The position numbers and the translations under genes were made by a program. From positions 1-64,000 of the forward strand of contig CAKVHA010000006.1 of the NCBI GenBank assembly GCA_934747775.1: a DNA stretch of 64,000 bases, read 5' to 3'. The stretch comes from an uncultured Clostridia bacterium (GTDB lineage: Bacteria > Bacillota > Clostridia > Christensenellales > UBA1242). Positions 1 to 8,473 of this stretch are shown in pieces. Each line of letters opens with the position of its first letter. Positions within the stretch are counted from its first letter, which is position 1. The notes under the pieces are model-generated. The model worked only from the letters and a program-made list of their open reading frames with translations, was not told the DNA's origin and searched no databases.

Positions 1-24
1 GACTTTTATGCCGAAATATTCGTT

Positions 25-69
25 AGAAAAAAACAATACGAACTCTAACTTATCGTCAGGGTTCGTATT
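25..69 (-). terminator. Terminator of tRNA-Ser
   Basis: A 9-bp inverted repeat (AATACGAAC at 35-43 with GTTCGTATT at 61-69) lies just past the tRNA 3' end. On the minus strand it is followed by a run of T, the form of an intrinsic terminator. Confidence 0.75.
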
Positions 70-78
70 ATTCACTAC

Positions 79-169
79 TGGCGGAAGCGGAGAGATTCGA
101 ACTCTCGTGCCGATTGCTCGACAAACGCATTTCGAGTGCGTCCCGGTACGACCACTTCGGTACGCTTCC
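79..169 (-). tRNA. tRNA-Ser (anticodon CGA)
   Basis: The minus strand folds as a 91-nt class II tRNA with a 7-bp acceptor stem (GGAAGCG/CGCTTCC), an anticodon stem ACGCA/TGCGT with loop CTCGAAA, a long variable arm typical of serine tRNAs, a T-arm containing GTTCGAATC and an encoded CCA. The anticodon CGA reads UCG codons. Confidence 0.93.
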
Positions 170-423
170 AAGTGACCTTATTATACACCATAAAAAGCAA
201 TAAATCAATTTGTTTTTAAAATAAACTACAAAAATTATGGTGTCAAATAAAAACGCAATAGGGTTTTGATAAGAAATTAAAAAATGATTAAATTTTCTTA
301 GCGGTTGTTTGTTCTTTATTGTAATCTATTGGTTTTGCAAAAATAAAAAGGTGAATTTGAATAGGTTTTTGCTTTAAAAATTTGGCTTAATATGTTAAAC
401 TAATTAGGTTAAGGGGTAAAAGT

Positions 424-1137
424 ATGGATAATAAAATAAAAAATATACTTTTTGATATGGATGGTACACTTGTTACTGGCGACACAGACTTGTTTTTTTA
501 TGTGTTTTTTAACGAAATGGTTATGAAATATTTAAAAAACTTTGGTGGTGATCCTGACACGGTGGAGCAGATGTTATTAAAATGTATTGGCGTAATGCAG
601 CAAAACAACGGCGTAACTACAAACGAAACGATATTTTACAAAGCCTTAGAAAAACTAAGCGGAGTAAAAGAAGCCAAGTTGCGTGTTTTTTTTGATGACT
701 TTTACAAAAATGAATTCAAAAAAACCCATATGACATACGACCCAATTCCTAAAATGAACGAAGTGTTAGATTATCTAAGCAGAAAAGATTACAATTTAAT
801 TTTAGCAACTGATCCTACAATTCCACTTTGCGCAATAGAGTTTAAGCTAAAAGATTGTGATATTGATAAAAATATTTTTTCATATATTACCACAAATGAG
901 AATAGCAATTACACAAAACTAAATGTGGAATATTATAATAACATACTTAAAAAATGCGGTTTGAAAGCAAGTGAAAGTATGATGGTGGGCAACCACGCCG
1001 AAAAGGATAAACTAGCCGAAAAAGCAGGAATAAAAACAATTTTAATTAAGGATTATTTGGTAAATAAAAACAACATAAACTTAGATAATTTAATGACTAT
1101 AAACGAATTTTTAAATTATATAAAACAAAACTTTTAA
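424..1137 (+). CDS. HAD-superfamily hydrolase (YjjG/phosphatase-like)
   Basis: A 237-residue HAD hydrolase, probably a soluble cytoplasmic phosphatase acting on a small phosphorylated metabolite; the substrate cannot be read from sequence. Motif I is DMDGT (nucleophile Asp11, acid/base Asp13), motif II is a Thr in LATDPT near residue 129, motif III Lys is near 165, and motif IV is GNHAEKD near 189-195. That last motif is atypical because the usual paired acids are spread out. A helical C1 cap fills residues 20-120. The start follows an AAGGGG ribosome site. The next gene begins 32 bp downstream, so the two are probably co-transcribed. Confidence 0.85.
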   Translation: MDNKIKNILFDMDGTLVTGDTDLFFYVFFNEMVMKYLKNFGGDPDTVEQMLLKCIGVMQQNNGVTTNETIFYKALEKLSGVKEAKLRVFFDDFYKNEFKKTHMTYDPIPKMNEVLDYLSRKDYNLILATDPTIPLCAIEFKLKDCDIDKNIFSYITTNENSNYTKLNVEYYNNILKKCGLKASESMMVGNHAEKDKLAEKAGIKTILIKDYLVNKNNINLDNLMTINEFLNYIKQNF

Positions 1138-1169
1138 ACAAAATATATGCAATAAAATAAGGACAAAAT

Positions 1170-2723
1170 ATGAGTATAATTTCAATAAACAATTTTTCGC
1201 AAAATTTTGGCGATAAGCTGCTTTTTGAAAACACATCGTTTATGTTAAACCCAGGCGAAAAAATGGGACTAACTGGTGTAAACGGAGCAGGAAAAAGCAC
1301 GCTAATTAAGATAATAATGGGGCAAGTTTTGGTGGATAAGGGTGAAGTGTATCGCAACAATAAATATAACATTGTTTGCCTAGATCAGCACGCCGAAATA
1401 AACCAACATTGCACAATAAAAGAGTATTTGGCTGGAGCGTACTCAAAACTTTTTGAATTGGAAGCTAAACTTAATAAAATAAACGAAAAACTGGCAACCG
1501 AAACCGACGAAAAACGCCTAGAAGCGCTAATGTATCAAAGCGGCGATATATATGAAGAGTTGGATAAAAACAACTTTTATGCAATAGATAGCGAAATTCA
1601 AAAAATCGCATCTGGCTTGGGTGTGTCTGCTCTTGGGTTAGACAAAATGGTTAACACATTATCTGGCGGACAGCGTGCAAAAGTTATGCTAGCAAAATTG
1701 CTTTTGGAGTCGCCCGACGTTATGATTTTGGACGAACCGACCAACTTTTTGGATGTGGAACATATTGACTGGCTAACCAAGTTTATAAATTCCAGCAACA
1801 AAACCTTTTTAATAGTGAGCCACGATGCGGAGTTTTTAAATAAGGTTGTAAATGTTGTGTGCGATGTGGACAATAACAAGATAAACCGCTACGTTGGTAA
1901 TTTGGATCAAATGGAAGCAGTTAAACTTGCAAAACGCGAACAGCAAGAAAAAGGTTTTAAATTACAACAAAAAGAAATTAAAAAACTAGAAGATTATATT
2001 GCCCGCAACAAAGCTCGCGCTTCCACTGCCAATATGGCAAAAAGCCGTGAGAAAAGATTAGAAAAAATGGATATGATAACTCCACCTACCGAGCAAATAA
2101 AACCAACATTTTCATTTAATTACAAACCTTTTGATAGTAGTATAGTGCTAAAAACTTATGACCTAGAAGTTGGCTATGATAGGGCGCTTTTAAAGCCGAT
2201 TTCAATTGAAGTGAGAAATGGTGAAAGACTAGCAATCACAGGTTTTAATGGCATAGGAAAATCTACATTTTTAAAAACGGTTTTGGGCATAATTCCGCCA
2301 ATTTCTGGCAAGGTAGAAATCTCAAAAAATGTTGTAACGGGCTACTACGAACAGGAAAACGACTTTAGAGAGTTTGAAGGCACTCCGCTTAATTATGTAA
2401 CACAGTTTTATCCTAAAATCAACGAAAAAGAAATTAGGGCAGTGTTAAATAGATGCGGTCTTAATGCCGAGCATATGCGAAAACAAGTAGTTAGGCTTAG
2501 TGGCGGCGAGCAGAGCAAAATAAAAATTGGTCTGCTTGTGCTAAAACCTTGCAATCTGCTAATTTTAGACGAGCCAACCAACCACCTAGACGTGTTTGCG
2601 GTGGATAGATTAAAACAAGCAATTGCTGAGTTCAAGGGTACGGTTATTTTTGTAAGCCACAACAAACAGTTTGTAAAAGATGTTGCCACTCGCGTAATTA
2701 ATATGGAAAACAATGCTAAATAA
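1170..2723 (+). CDS. ABC-F family ATPase (YkpA/YbiT-like)
   Basis: A 517-residue soluble protein with two ABC nucleotide-binding domains and no membrane segments, the architecture of ABC-F proteins that act on the ribosome. Domain 1 has Walker A GVNGAGKST (36-44), signature LSGGQRAK and Walker B ILDEPTNFLD. Domain 2 has GFNGIGKST, LSGGEQSK and ILDEPTNHLD. A charged helical linker near residues 245-305 corresponds to the P-site tRNA interaction motif. The EPTNFLD sequence and length fit the YkpA/YbiT subgroup better than antibiotic-resistance ABC-Fs, though a protective role is not excluded. It follows the HAD gene closely and ends at a strong terminator. Confidence 0.9.
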   Translation: MSIISINNFSQNFGDKLLFENTSFMLNPGEKMGLTGVNGAGKSTLIKIIMGQVLVDKGEVYRNNKYNIVCLDQHAEINQHCTIKEYLAGAYSKLFELEAKLNKINEKLATETDEKRLEALMYQSGDIYEELDKNNFYAIDSEIQKIASGLGVSALGLDKMVNTLSGGQRAKVMLAKLLLESPDVMILDEPTNFLDVEHIDWLTKFINSSNKTFLIVSHDAEFLNKVVNVVCDVDNNKINRYVGNLDQMEAVKLAKREQQEKGFKLQQKEIKKLEDYIARNKARASTANMAKSREKRLEKMDMITPPTEQIKPTFSFNYKPFDSSIVLKTYDLEVGYDRALLKPISIEVRNGERLAITGFNGIGKSTFLKTVLGIIPPISGKVEISKNVVTGYYEQENDFREFEGTPLNYVTQFYPKINEKEIRAVLNRCGLNAEHMRKQVVRLSGGEQSKIKIGLLVLKPCNLLILDEPTNHLDVFAVDRLKQAIAEFKGTVIFVSHNKQFVKDVATRVINMENNAK

Positions 2724-2730
2724 CAAAAAA

Positions 2731-2812
2731 GATGACAGTGTATGAATTTTTTCATAGTGTCATCTCTTTTTTATCCAAACAAGGCAAGAGTTATTTTACT
2801 CTTGCCTTTTTG
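2731..2812. terminator. Tandem bidirectional terminator hairpins
   Basis: Two stem-loops separate the convergent ABC-F and trpS genes. The first (2731-2764) is flanked by A-run and T-run and can work in both directions. The second (2782-2807, stem AGGCAAGAGT/ACTCTTGCCT) is followed by five T on the plus strand. Confidence 0.8.
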
Positions 2813-2918
2813 GCGATAACAAACAAGTTTAATTTTGTTTTTTCCTTGTTTGTTATTAATATTGTGTGTGCTTTTTTAGTTTTTATTCATCTTTTAAATT
2901 TTTTTTTTCAAAACTGCA

Positions 2919-3956
2919 TTATTTTCTGTAATTAATGCCCATAGCGTTTTTAACTCTCTCTAGGGTGGCAGCTGCAGCTTTGCGTGCTTTGTCGCTGCCT
3001 TTAAATAACATTTGCATAACTTCGTCGTCTTTTAATTGTTCGCGTTTTTCTCGAATTGGTTTTAAAATATTGTTTAAAACGTTAAACAAAAAGCCTTTAA
3101 TTTTCATATCGCCAAGTCCGCCGCGACGATAGTGGGCTTTCAATTCGTCTAAGTTTTTGTATTCTGGCAAAAACTTTGCAAAGTCGTTGTCGGTACAAAA
3201 TGCATCAAGATATGTGAAAACCATATTTCCTTCCACTTTTCCTGGGTCTGATAGTTTTATGTGGTTGGGGTCGGTGTACATACTGTTTACTTTTTCGCGA
3301 ATTGTTTTTTCGTCGTCGCTAATGTAAATGCAGTTGCCAAGCGATTTGCTCATCTTTGCTTTGCCGTCTGTCCCAGGTAAACGCAAACAAGCGCTATTGG
3401 TAGGTAAAACTTCTTTTGGCTCTATTAGCGTTTCGCCATACAAGTTGTTAAAACTCCTTACAATTTCGCGGGTTTGTTCTATCATAGGAAGTTGGTCGTC
3501 GCCAACAGGAACAAGTGTTGCGTCAAAGGCAGTTATGTCGGCCGCTTGGCTTACTGGGTAGGTGAAAAAACCCATAGGAATAGACTTTTCAAATTCTCTA
3601 AGTTTTAGCTCTTCCTTAACGGTAGGGTTTCGTTTTAAGCGGTTTAGTGTAACAAGGTTCATATAGTAAAAAGTAAGCTCGGTTAGTTCTGGAATTTCGG
3701 ATTGAATAAACATTGTTGTTTTGCTTGGATCTAGCCCAACCGCTAAATAGTCTTTTGCAACTTCCACAATATTGTCCCTAACTTTTTGCACGTTCCCAAA
3801 GTTGTCGGTTAGTGCTTGGGCGTCGGCAATCATAACATAAAGTTCGTCGTAGTTGCCGCTGTTTTGTATGTCAACGCGGCTTTTTAGTGAACCTACAAAG
3901 TGTCCAACGTGTAATTTGCCGGTTGGACGATCGGCTGTTAATATAATCTTTTTCAT
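2919..3956 (-). CDS. trpS: Tryptophanyl-tRNA synthetase
   Basis: A 345-residue class I aminoacyl-tRNA synthetase that charges tRNA-Trp. The HIGH motif is HVGH (16-19, after DRPTGKL) and the KMSKS loop is at 201-205. The GDDQ stretch near residue 152 and the overall length are typical of bacterial TrpS. The gene is transcribed away from tyrS. It is preceded by a roughly 330-nt leader holding a 12-codon peptide with one Trp codon and a terminator hairpin, described separately, which suggests control by tryptophan or charged tRNA-Trp supply. Confidence 0.96.
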   Translation of the reverse strand: MKKIILTADRPTGKLHVGHFVGSLKSRVDIQNSGNYDELYVMIADAQALTDNFGNVQKVRDNIVEVAKDYLAVGLDPSKTTMFIQSEIPELTELTFYYMNLVTLNRLKRNPTVKEELKLREFEKSIPMGFFTYPVSQAADITAFDATLVPVGDDQLPMIEQTREIVRSFNNLYGETLIEPKEVLPTNSACLRLPGTDGKAKMSKSLGNCIYISDDEKTIREKVNSMYTDPNHIKLSDPGKVEGNMVFTYLDAFCTDNDFAKFLPEYKNLDELKAHYRRGGLGDMKIKGFLFNVLNNILKPIREKREQLKDDEVMQMLFKGSDKARKAAAATLERVKNAMGINYRK

Positions 3957-4120
3957 AATTTTTATTTCCTTTATTTAGTTTATTTTATTAAAATTTATTT
4001 TTTTTTCAAAATGATTAGCGTGATTTTTTTAATTTTTATCCGCTTGAATTTTAACAAAAACACAAAATTAATATGTTTTTAATGCTGTTTTTAAATTTAA
4101 TGTTGTATTTTTGCTATGAA

Positions 4121-4228
4121 AAAGCCCTGTAATAGCAATCATACAACATATTACAGGGCTTTAGTTTTAGTTTAATATGTTGCGAGCAGTAAAAAACACA
4201 CTCGCAAAATCTTATATTTTACGAATGT
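4121..4228 (-). promoter_or_regulatory. trpS attenuator (competing hairpins and terminator)
   Basis: Reading on the minus strand toward trpS there are three foldable elements. A 13-bp hairpin (4216-4228 with 4198-4210, one G-U) starts at the leader stop codon. Next is a possible antiterminator in which CAACATATTA (4173-4182) pairs with TAATATGTTG (4144-4153). Last is a strong terminator with 14-bp arms (4149-4162 and 4121-4134) followed by five T. The antiterminator 3' arm overlaps the terminator 5' arm at 4149-4153, so the two compete. A further GCGAG/CTCGC pairing (4201-4205 with 4182-4186) is possible. Confidence 0.75.
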
Positions 4229-4266
4229 TAACTTTCTACAACACGCCAAGTGTAAAAGTGTAACAT
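4228..4266 (-). CDS. Candidate trpS leader peptide (MLHFYTWRVVES)
   Basis: A 12-codon ORF with an AAGGAG ribosome site 7 nt before ATG. It contains one Trp codon (4246-4248) at position 7 and ends where the first attenuator hairpin begins. Upstream is a sigma-A-like promoter and downstream is a terminator before trpS. This is the arrangement of a translated attenuation leader. A single Trp codon is fewer than in classical trp leaders, so sensing through it is an inference. Confidence 0.65.
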   Translation of the reverse strand: MLHFYTWRVVES

Positions 4267-4297
4267 ATTATTTCTCCTTTTTGTAATTTGTAGTTTT

Positions 4298-4326
4298 AGC
4301 ATAGCATTATATAATACGCTTGTCAA
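4298..4326 (-). promoter_or_regulatory. Promoter of the trpS leader
   Basis: On the minus strand there is TTGACA (4321-4326), a 17-bp spacer and TATGCT (4298-4303), just upstream of the leader peptide ribosome site. Confidence 0.6.
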
Positions 4327-4380
4327 CTATTTTTTTGCTAAAATCTTATTGAATAAGGTTAATTAAAAAAATAAAAGTGC

Positions 4381-4409
4381 TTTACAAATTAATTTTAATA
4401 TGCTAACAT
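4381..4409 (+). promoter_or_regulatory. Promoter of the tyrS leader
   Basis: TTTACA (4381-4386), a 17-bp spacer and TAACAT (4404-4409). The position fits transcription of the T-box leader. Confidence 0.45.
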
Positions 4410-4415
4410 AAATAT

Positions 4416-4655
4416 ATAGTTTAATAGTTGTGATGAAAATTAACAGTAGGGTGTTTTTGTAATTTAGAGAGAAGTTGGGTGGTGAAAAACTTATGAAAAA
4501 AACATTTCGAATTACATAATTGGAGCAGCTGGCTATTGCTTGGCTATCAAGCAAAAATTGAGGCTCGCTAAAATTTTGCGAGTAAATTAAGGTGGTACCA
4601 CGAACAAGCACACTTCGTCCTTAAAATATAAGGAAAAAGTGTGCTTTATTTTTTA
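4416..4655 (+). promoter_or_regulatory. T-box riboswitch upstream of tyrS
   Basis: The conserved T-box core AAGGTGGTACCACG is at 4589-4602. Its TGGT bulge would pair with an uncharged tRNA 3' end carrying discriminator A, as in tRNA-Tyr. A terminator follows (arms 4606-4615 and 4637-4646, then a T-run to 4654). An AGAGAG element near 4466 fits the stem I lower loop. The UAC at 4513-4515 is the likely tyrosine specifier, but stem I was not fully modelled. Uncharged tRNA-Tyr is expected to favour antitermination and tyrS expression. Confidence 0.9.
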
Positions 4656-4664
4656 GGAGAGAAT

Positions 4665-5894
4665 ATGGATAGAACAAAATTATTTGAAACACTAAAGGAG
4701 CGTGGTTATGTATATCAAACAACAAATGAAGAAGCGGTGAAAAAAATATGTAATGGCGACCCAACAACAGTATATCTTGGCATAGACCCAACAGCCGATA
4801 GTTTGCATATTGGACATTTCTTTTCGCTAATGATGATTAAGTACTTCCAAGATGCAGGGCATAAAGTAATAGTTCTTGTGGGTGGTGCAACTGCTTTGAT
4901 TGGCGACCCATCAGGTAGAACAGATATGCGTAAAATGTCATCAAAAGAGCAAGTTAATCACAATTTTGAAGAAGTTAAAAAGATTGTAGAAAAGTTTTTA
5001 AATACCTCGGACAACAAAGGGTTGATTGTTAATAATGCCGATTGGTTTAAGGGTTATGACTATGTGGACTTTATGCGTGACATTGGCACACATTTTAATG
5101 TTAATGTTATGCTTGCCAACGACGCATATAAGCGTAGACTAGAAGAGGGTGGACTAACTTTCTTGGAAATGGGATACATGCTAATGCAAGCGTACGACTT
5201 TATTCACCTAAACGCTAAGTATGGCTGTAACTTACAAATTGGTGGTTCCGACCAATGGGGCAACATGACTGCTGGTTGTGAACTTGCACGAAAGCTTAAC
5301 ATTCAAAATGGAACAAATATTGATTTGGAAGCCCTAACTTGTCCGCTACTTACAAATAGTGAAGGTCAAAAAATGGGTAAAACAGCAAAGGGTGCTTTGT
5401 GGGTTGCTAAAGATAAAACAAGCGTTTATGATTTCTATCAATACTGGTACAATGTTTCCGATAGTGATGTAGAACAACTTTTAAAATTGTTTACAAGAAA
5501 ACCACTAGAAGAAATTGCTGAGTTGATGAAAGGTGATATTCGTGAAGCAAAACGAATTATGGCTTTTGAAATTACAAAACTTGTTCATGGTGAAGATGAA
5601 GCACGCGTTGCTATGGAAACTGCTCAAAACTTATTTAATGGTGGTACAGATTTAAGCAATGTTCCAACATTTACAATTGAAAATATGCCTATGGCTTTGG
5701 TTGATATTTTGGTAGGCTCAAAACTTTGCACTTCAAAATCCGATGCTCGCCGTATGTGCGAACAAGGTGCTGTAAGCATAAATGGAAATGTTGTAAAAGA
5801 CTTTAGCTATGTGCCTTCAAATGGTGACTTTAAAGACGGTTCTTTAATTCTTAAAAAAGGCAAAAAGAACTTTGTTAAAGTTGTTTTAAAATAA
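4665..5894 (+). CDS. tyrS: Tyrosyl-tRNA synthetase
   Basis: A 409-residue class I synthetase charging tRNA-Tyr. It has HIGH at 48-51, a KMSKS-equivalent KMGKT at 236-240, the tyrosine-site region GGSDQWGN near 193-200, and a C-terminal S4 RNA-binding domain from about residue 345. I chose ATG 4665 because AGGAGA lies 4 nt upstream. An in-frame GTG at 4641 lies inside the T-box terminator stem and cannot be the start. Expression is controlled by the T-box. The gene ends before a short terminator. Confidence 0.96.
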   Translation: MDRTKLFETLKERGYVYQTTNEEAVKKICNGDPTTVYLGIDPTADSLHIGHFFSLMMIKYFQDAGHKVIVLVGGATALIGDPSGRTDMRKMSSKEQVNHNFEEVKKIVEKFLNTSDNKGLIVNNADWFKGYDYVDFMRDIGTHFNVNVMLANDAYKRRLEEGGLTFLEMGYMLMQAYDFIHLNAKYGCNLQIGGSDQWGNMTAGCELARKLNIQNGTNIDLEALTCPLLTNSEGQKMGKTAKGALWVAKDKTSVYDFYQYWYNVSDSDVEQLLKLFTRKPLEEIAELMKGDIREAKRIMAFEITKLVHGEDEARVAMETAQNLFNGGTDLSNVPTFTIENMPMALVDILVGSKLCTSKSDARRMCEQGAVSINGNVVKDFSYVPSNGDFKDGSLILKKGKKNFVKVVLK

Positions 5895-5937
5895 TATGAA
5901 ATTTATCAAATAAAATAATATGAGTTTGATTAGATAA

Positions 5938-5966
5938 AAAATAAGGGCAATAGCTCTTATTTTTTA
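5938..5966 (+). terminator. Terminator after tyrS
   Basis: A short stem (AATAAG at 5940-5945 with CTTATT at 5956-5961) is followed by a T-run. It is weak but well placed. Confidence 0.5.
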
Positions 5967-6248
5967 TTATTAACATAATGTCATATAAAAACAACATTTT
6001 GTTTGCTGAATATATGTTTGTGGCAATAACTATAATGTTTTTGACAATATCTAATTTTGTATTAGTTGCGTATTTTTGTTTTTTGTGCGTAATGTTGTGA
6101 GTTTCGTTTGTTTTAAATTGTGTTTTAAATATCTTATACTGCACATTTGTTTTTAGTTCTTTATAAATTTATTATTTGCAAAAGCGGGTTTGTTGTTTAA
6201 TGTGGTTATATTTTAAAAAATAATTTCATATAATTAATTAAAAATATT
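5967..6248. other. Gene-free interval
   Basis: I see no convincing gene here. A 40-codon hydrophobic ORF at 5978-6100 lacks a ribosome site. The interval ends in the promoter of the small membrane protein. Confidence 0.5.
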
Positions 6249-6276
6249 TTGACATAACTTGACAAAGTATTATAAT
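6249..6276 (+). promoter_or_regulatory. Promoter of small membrane protein
   Basis: TTGACA (6249-6254), a 16-bp spacer and TATAAT (6271-6276). A second TTGACA at 6259-6264 sits inside the spacer. Confidence 0.7.
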
Positions 6277-6303
6277 GTTATTAATAAAATTTAGGAGGGT
6301 ATT

Positions 6304-6537
6304 ATGAAGGGTTTTGTTAAGGCTATGGATAATTTACCAAAACTAGTTAAAATTATTCTTGCACTTCCTGTATTAGACATTGTTTGGGCTGTTTACAGAT
6401 TATGCAGAAGTATTTCAAAACACAGCACTCTTGGAATTGTACTTGCAATCATTATGATTATTGTTTGCCCAGTGCTTTTCTGGTTGGTAGATATTATTAC
6501 AATTATTCTATCTAATAGAGTTTTGTGGATTGACTAA
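6304..6537 (+). CDS. Small two-helix membrane protein, unknown function
   Basis: A 77-residue protein with two predicted transmembrane stretches, roughly residues 14-32 and 44-70, and a basic loop (RLCRSISKH) between them. It has a strong promoter and a GGAGGG ribosome site, and a clean terminator follows directly, so it is a monocistronic and probably well expressed gene. I do not recognise a named family. No function is assigned. Confidence 0.75.
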   Translation: MKGFVKAMDNLPKLVKIILALPVLDIVWAVYRLCRSISKHSTLGIVLAIIMIIVCPVLFWLVDIITIILSNRVLWID

Positions 6538-6554
6538 CTACATAATAAAAATTT

Positions 6555-6583
6555 GACCTAAGAAATTTTCTTAGGTCTTTTTT
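6555..6583 (+). terminator. Terminator
   Basis: GACCTAAGAAA pairs with TTCTTAGGTC and is followed by six T. Confidence 0.85.
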
Positions 6584-6701
6584 GTTGTGAAAATAATGTA
6601 CATTTTTTAGAAAATTTTAATGTGTATAAATTTGGGTAACGCATATACATAATGCTGTAATATACTAATAATAATATTTATAATAATATTTAATTTTTAT
6701 T

Positions 6702-6729
6702 TTGAAAAATAGTATTGTTGTGATATTAT
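6702..6729 (+). promoter_or_regulatory. Promoter implying a leaderless transcript
   Basis: TTGAAA (6702-6707), a 16-bp spacer and TATTAT (6724-6729). The ATG at 6736 starts only 6 nt after the -10, where transcription would begin, and there is no ribosome site. Confidence 0.5.
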
Positions 6730-6735
6730 TACTAT

Positions 6736-8460
6736 ATGAAATTTGGAAAATACTTAAAGGAATATAGGGTCAATATTATTTTTGGCGCATTAATAAAGTT
6801 TTTGGAAACGGCGGGTGATATCGTCACCCCTTTTATTATGGCTAATATTATAGATATAGGCATTAAAAATCACGATGTAAAATACATAGTTGTGTGGTCA
6901 ATAGTGATTGTGGCTATAAATATTGTGGGTATTATTGCTGGTGCAACTTGCCAAAAACAAGCCGCAATTGCAGGGCAGGGAATTGGTAGAAGTATTCGAA
7001 ATGACTTGTATGCTCACATCAATACTTTTTCTCATAAAGAGCTAGATAAATTTGGTACATCATCTCTTATAAACCGCTTCAGCAACGATGTTTCGCGTAT
7101 CGATAATGGAATAGAAGTTTTTATTCGAAACGCAGCTCGTGCTCCGTTTATGTTGATTGGTTCGCTTATTATGATGTTAATTTTAGCGCCAAAGCTTTCA
7201 CTTATATTTTTAGCAATTTTGCCAATTTTGGTTTTGGTGGTTTGGCTAATTATGAAAAAGTCAAACTCGCTATTTGAAGTAACTCAAGTAGATTTGGATA
7301 AAGTTGCTTTGGAAACAAAAGAAAACTTAGAAGGAGCTAAGGTTGTTAGGGCTTTTAACAAAGAAGATTATGAAAGTAAAAAATTCACAAAAGCAACCGA
7401 CAAACTATATCACTCGCAAAAAAAAGTTGGAAACATAACCGCGCTTATGAATCCTGTTACGGGCATAATTGTTTATGCAGGTGTGTTTGCTATTTTGTGG
7501 TTTGGTGGTATTGAAGTAAATATTGGAAATCTTACTCAGGGTAAAATTATAGCGTTTGTAGATTATTTGCAAAAATTAGGTAGATCACTGCTATCGGTAG
7601 CTCGTCTTATTGTGGTTTTTACTCGTGCATTTACATCATCAAAACGTTGCAGCGAAGTGTTTAACACTAAAAATAGCATAACTGAAAAAACAAAAGAGAG
7701 CAAAGCTATTTCAATTACAGCCGAAACACCAAAGGTTGAATTTAGAAATGTTAGTTTTCGCTATGGTAGCGAGGCAAAATCTAAAAACGCGCTTGAAAAT
7801 CTAAACCTTAAAGTTATGCGTGGTCAAACAGTGGGTATAATTGGGGGCACAGGCAGTGGCAAAACTACAATTATAAACCTTATTCCACGCTACTATGATG
7901 CAACCGAAGGCGAAGTGTTGGTTGATGGTGTTAATGTTAAAGAATATAGCTTTGAACAGCTTAGAAAACAAATAGGAATGGTTCCGCAAAAAGCGGTGTT
8001 ATTTAGGGGTACAATATATCAAAATATGTTGTGGCGAAACCCTAATGCCAGTGCGCAAGAGATACATAAAGCGTTGGAAATTTCGCAAAGCCTAGAGTTT
8101 GTTGACGATTTTCCAGACAAATTGGAACACAAACTTACAACTGGCGGCTCAAACCTTTCGGGCGGACAACGTCAACGTTTAACAATTGCGCGTGCGCTTG
8201 TTAGCGATCCTGAAATTTTAATATTAGATGATAGCTCTTCGGCTCTTGATTTTGCTACTGATGCAAAACTAAGAAAAACGATTAAATATGGCATTAAAAA
8301 TAGCACAACATTTATCGTTACGCAAAGGGTTACGTCTATAAAAGACGCCGATGTTATCGTGTGCATCGACAAAGGGCAAGTTGTAGGAATGGGAAAACAC
8401 GAAGAACTTCTTGAAAATTGTGAGGTGTATAAAGAGATTTATGACAGCCAAACAAAGTAA
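6736..8460 (+). CDS. ABC exporter subunit with degenerate catalytic site (heterodimer half 1)
   Basis: A 574-residue type IV ABC exporter half-transporter with a six-helix transmembrane domain (about 15-310) and a C-terminal ATPase domain. It has Walker A GGTGSGKTT and an intact signature LSGGQRQR. The Walker B is followed by Asp instead of Glu (LILDDSSSALD), and the switch His is replaced by Gln (VTQRVTSI). Such changes are known in heterodimeric exporters (BmrCD, LmrCD, PatAB types) where one ATP site is non-hydrolytic. The partner gene follows immediately. Likely role is drug or peptide export. No Shine-Dalgarno sequence precedes ATG. Confidence 0.9.
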   Translation: MKFGKYLKEYRVNIIFGALIKFLETAGDIVTPFIMANIIDIGIKNHDVKYIVVWSIVIVAINIVGIIAGATCQKQAAIAGQGIGRSIRNDLYAHINTFSHKELDKFGTSSLINRFSNDVSRIDNGIEVFIRNAARAPFMLIGSLIMMLILAPKLSLIFLAILPILVLVVWLIMKKSNSLFEVTQVDLDKVALETKENLEGAKVVRAFNKEDYESKKFTKATDKLYHSQKKVGNITALMNPVTGIIVYAGVFAILWFGGIEVNIGNLTQGKIIAFVDYLQKLGRSLLSVARLIVVFTRAFTSSKRCSEVFNTKNSITEKTKESKAISITAETPKVEFRNVSFRYGSEAKSKNALENLNLKVMRGQTVGIIGGTGSGKTTIINLIPRYYDATEGEVLVDGVNVKEYSFEQLRKQIGMVPQKAVLFRGTIYQNMLWRNPNASAQEIHKALEISQSLEFVDDFPDKLEHKLTTGGSNLSGGQRQRLTIARALVSDPEILILDDSSSALDFATDAKLRKTIKYGIKNSTTFIVTQRVTSIKDADVIVCIDKGQVVGMGKHEELLENCEVYKEIYDSQTK

Positions 8461-8473
8461 TTTAAGAAGTAAT

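Noticed and set aside
1097..1372. Minus-strand ORF across the start of the ABC-F gene
   Set aside because: Complement of conserved Walker A coding sequence; no start signal.
5978..6100. 40-codon hydrophobic ORF on the plus strand
   Set aside because: It follows directly after the tyrS terminator and has no ribosome site; AT-rich sequence easily gives such Phe/Ile/Leu-rich ORFs.
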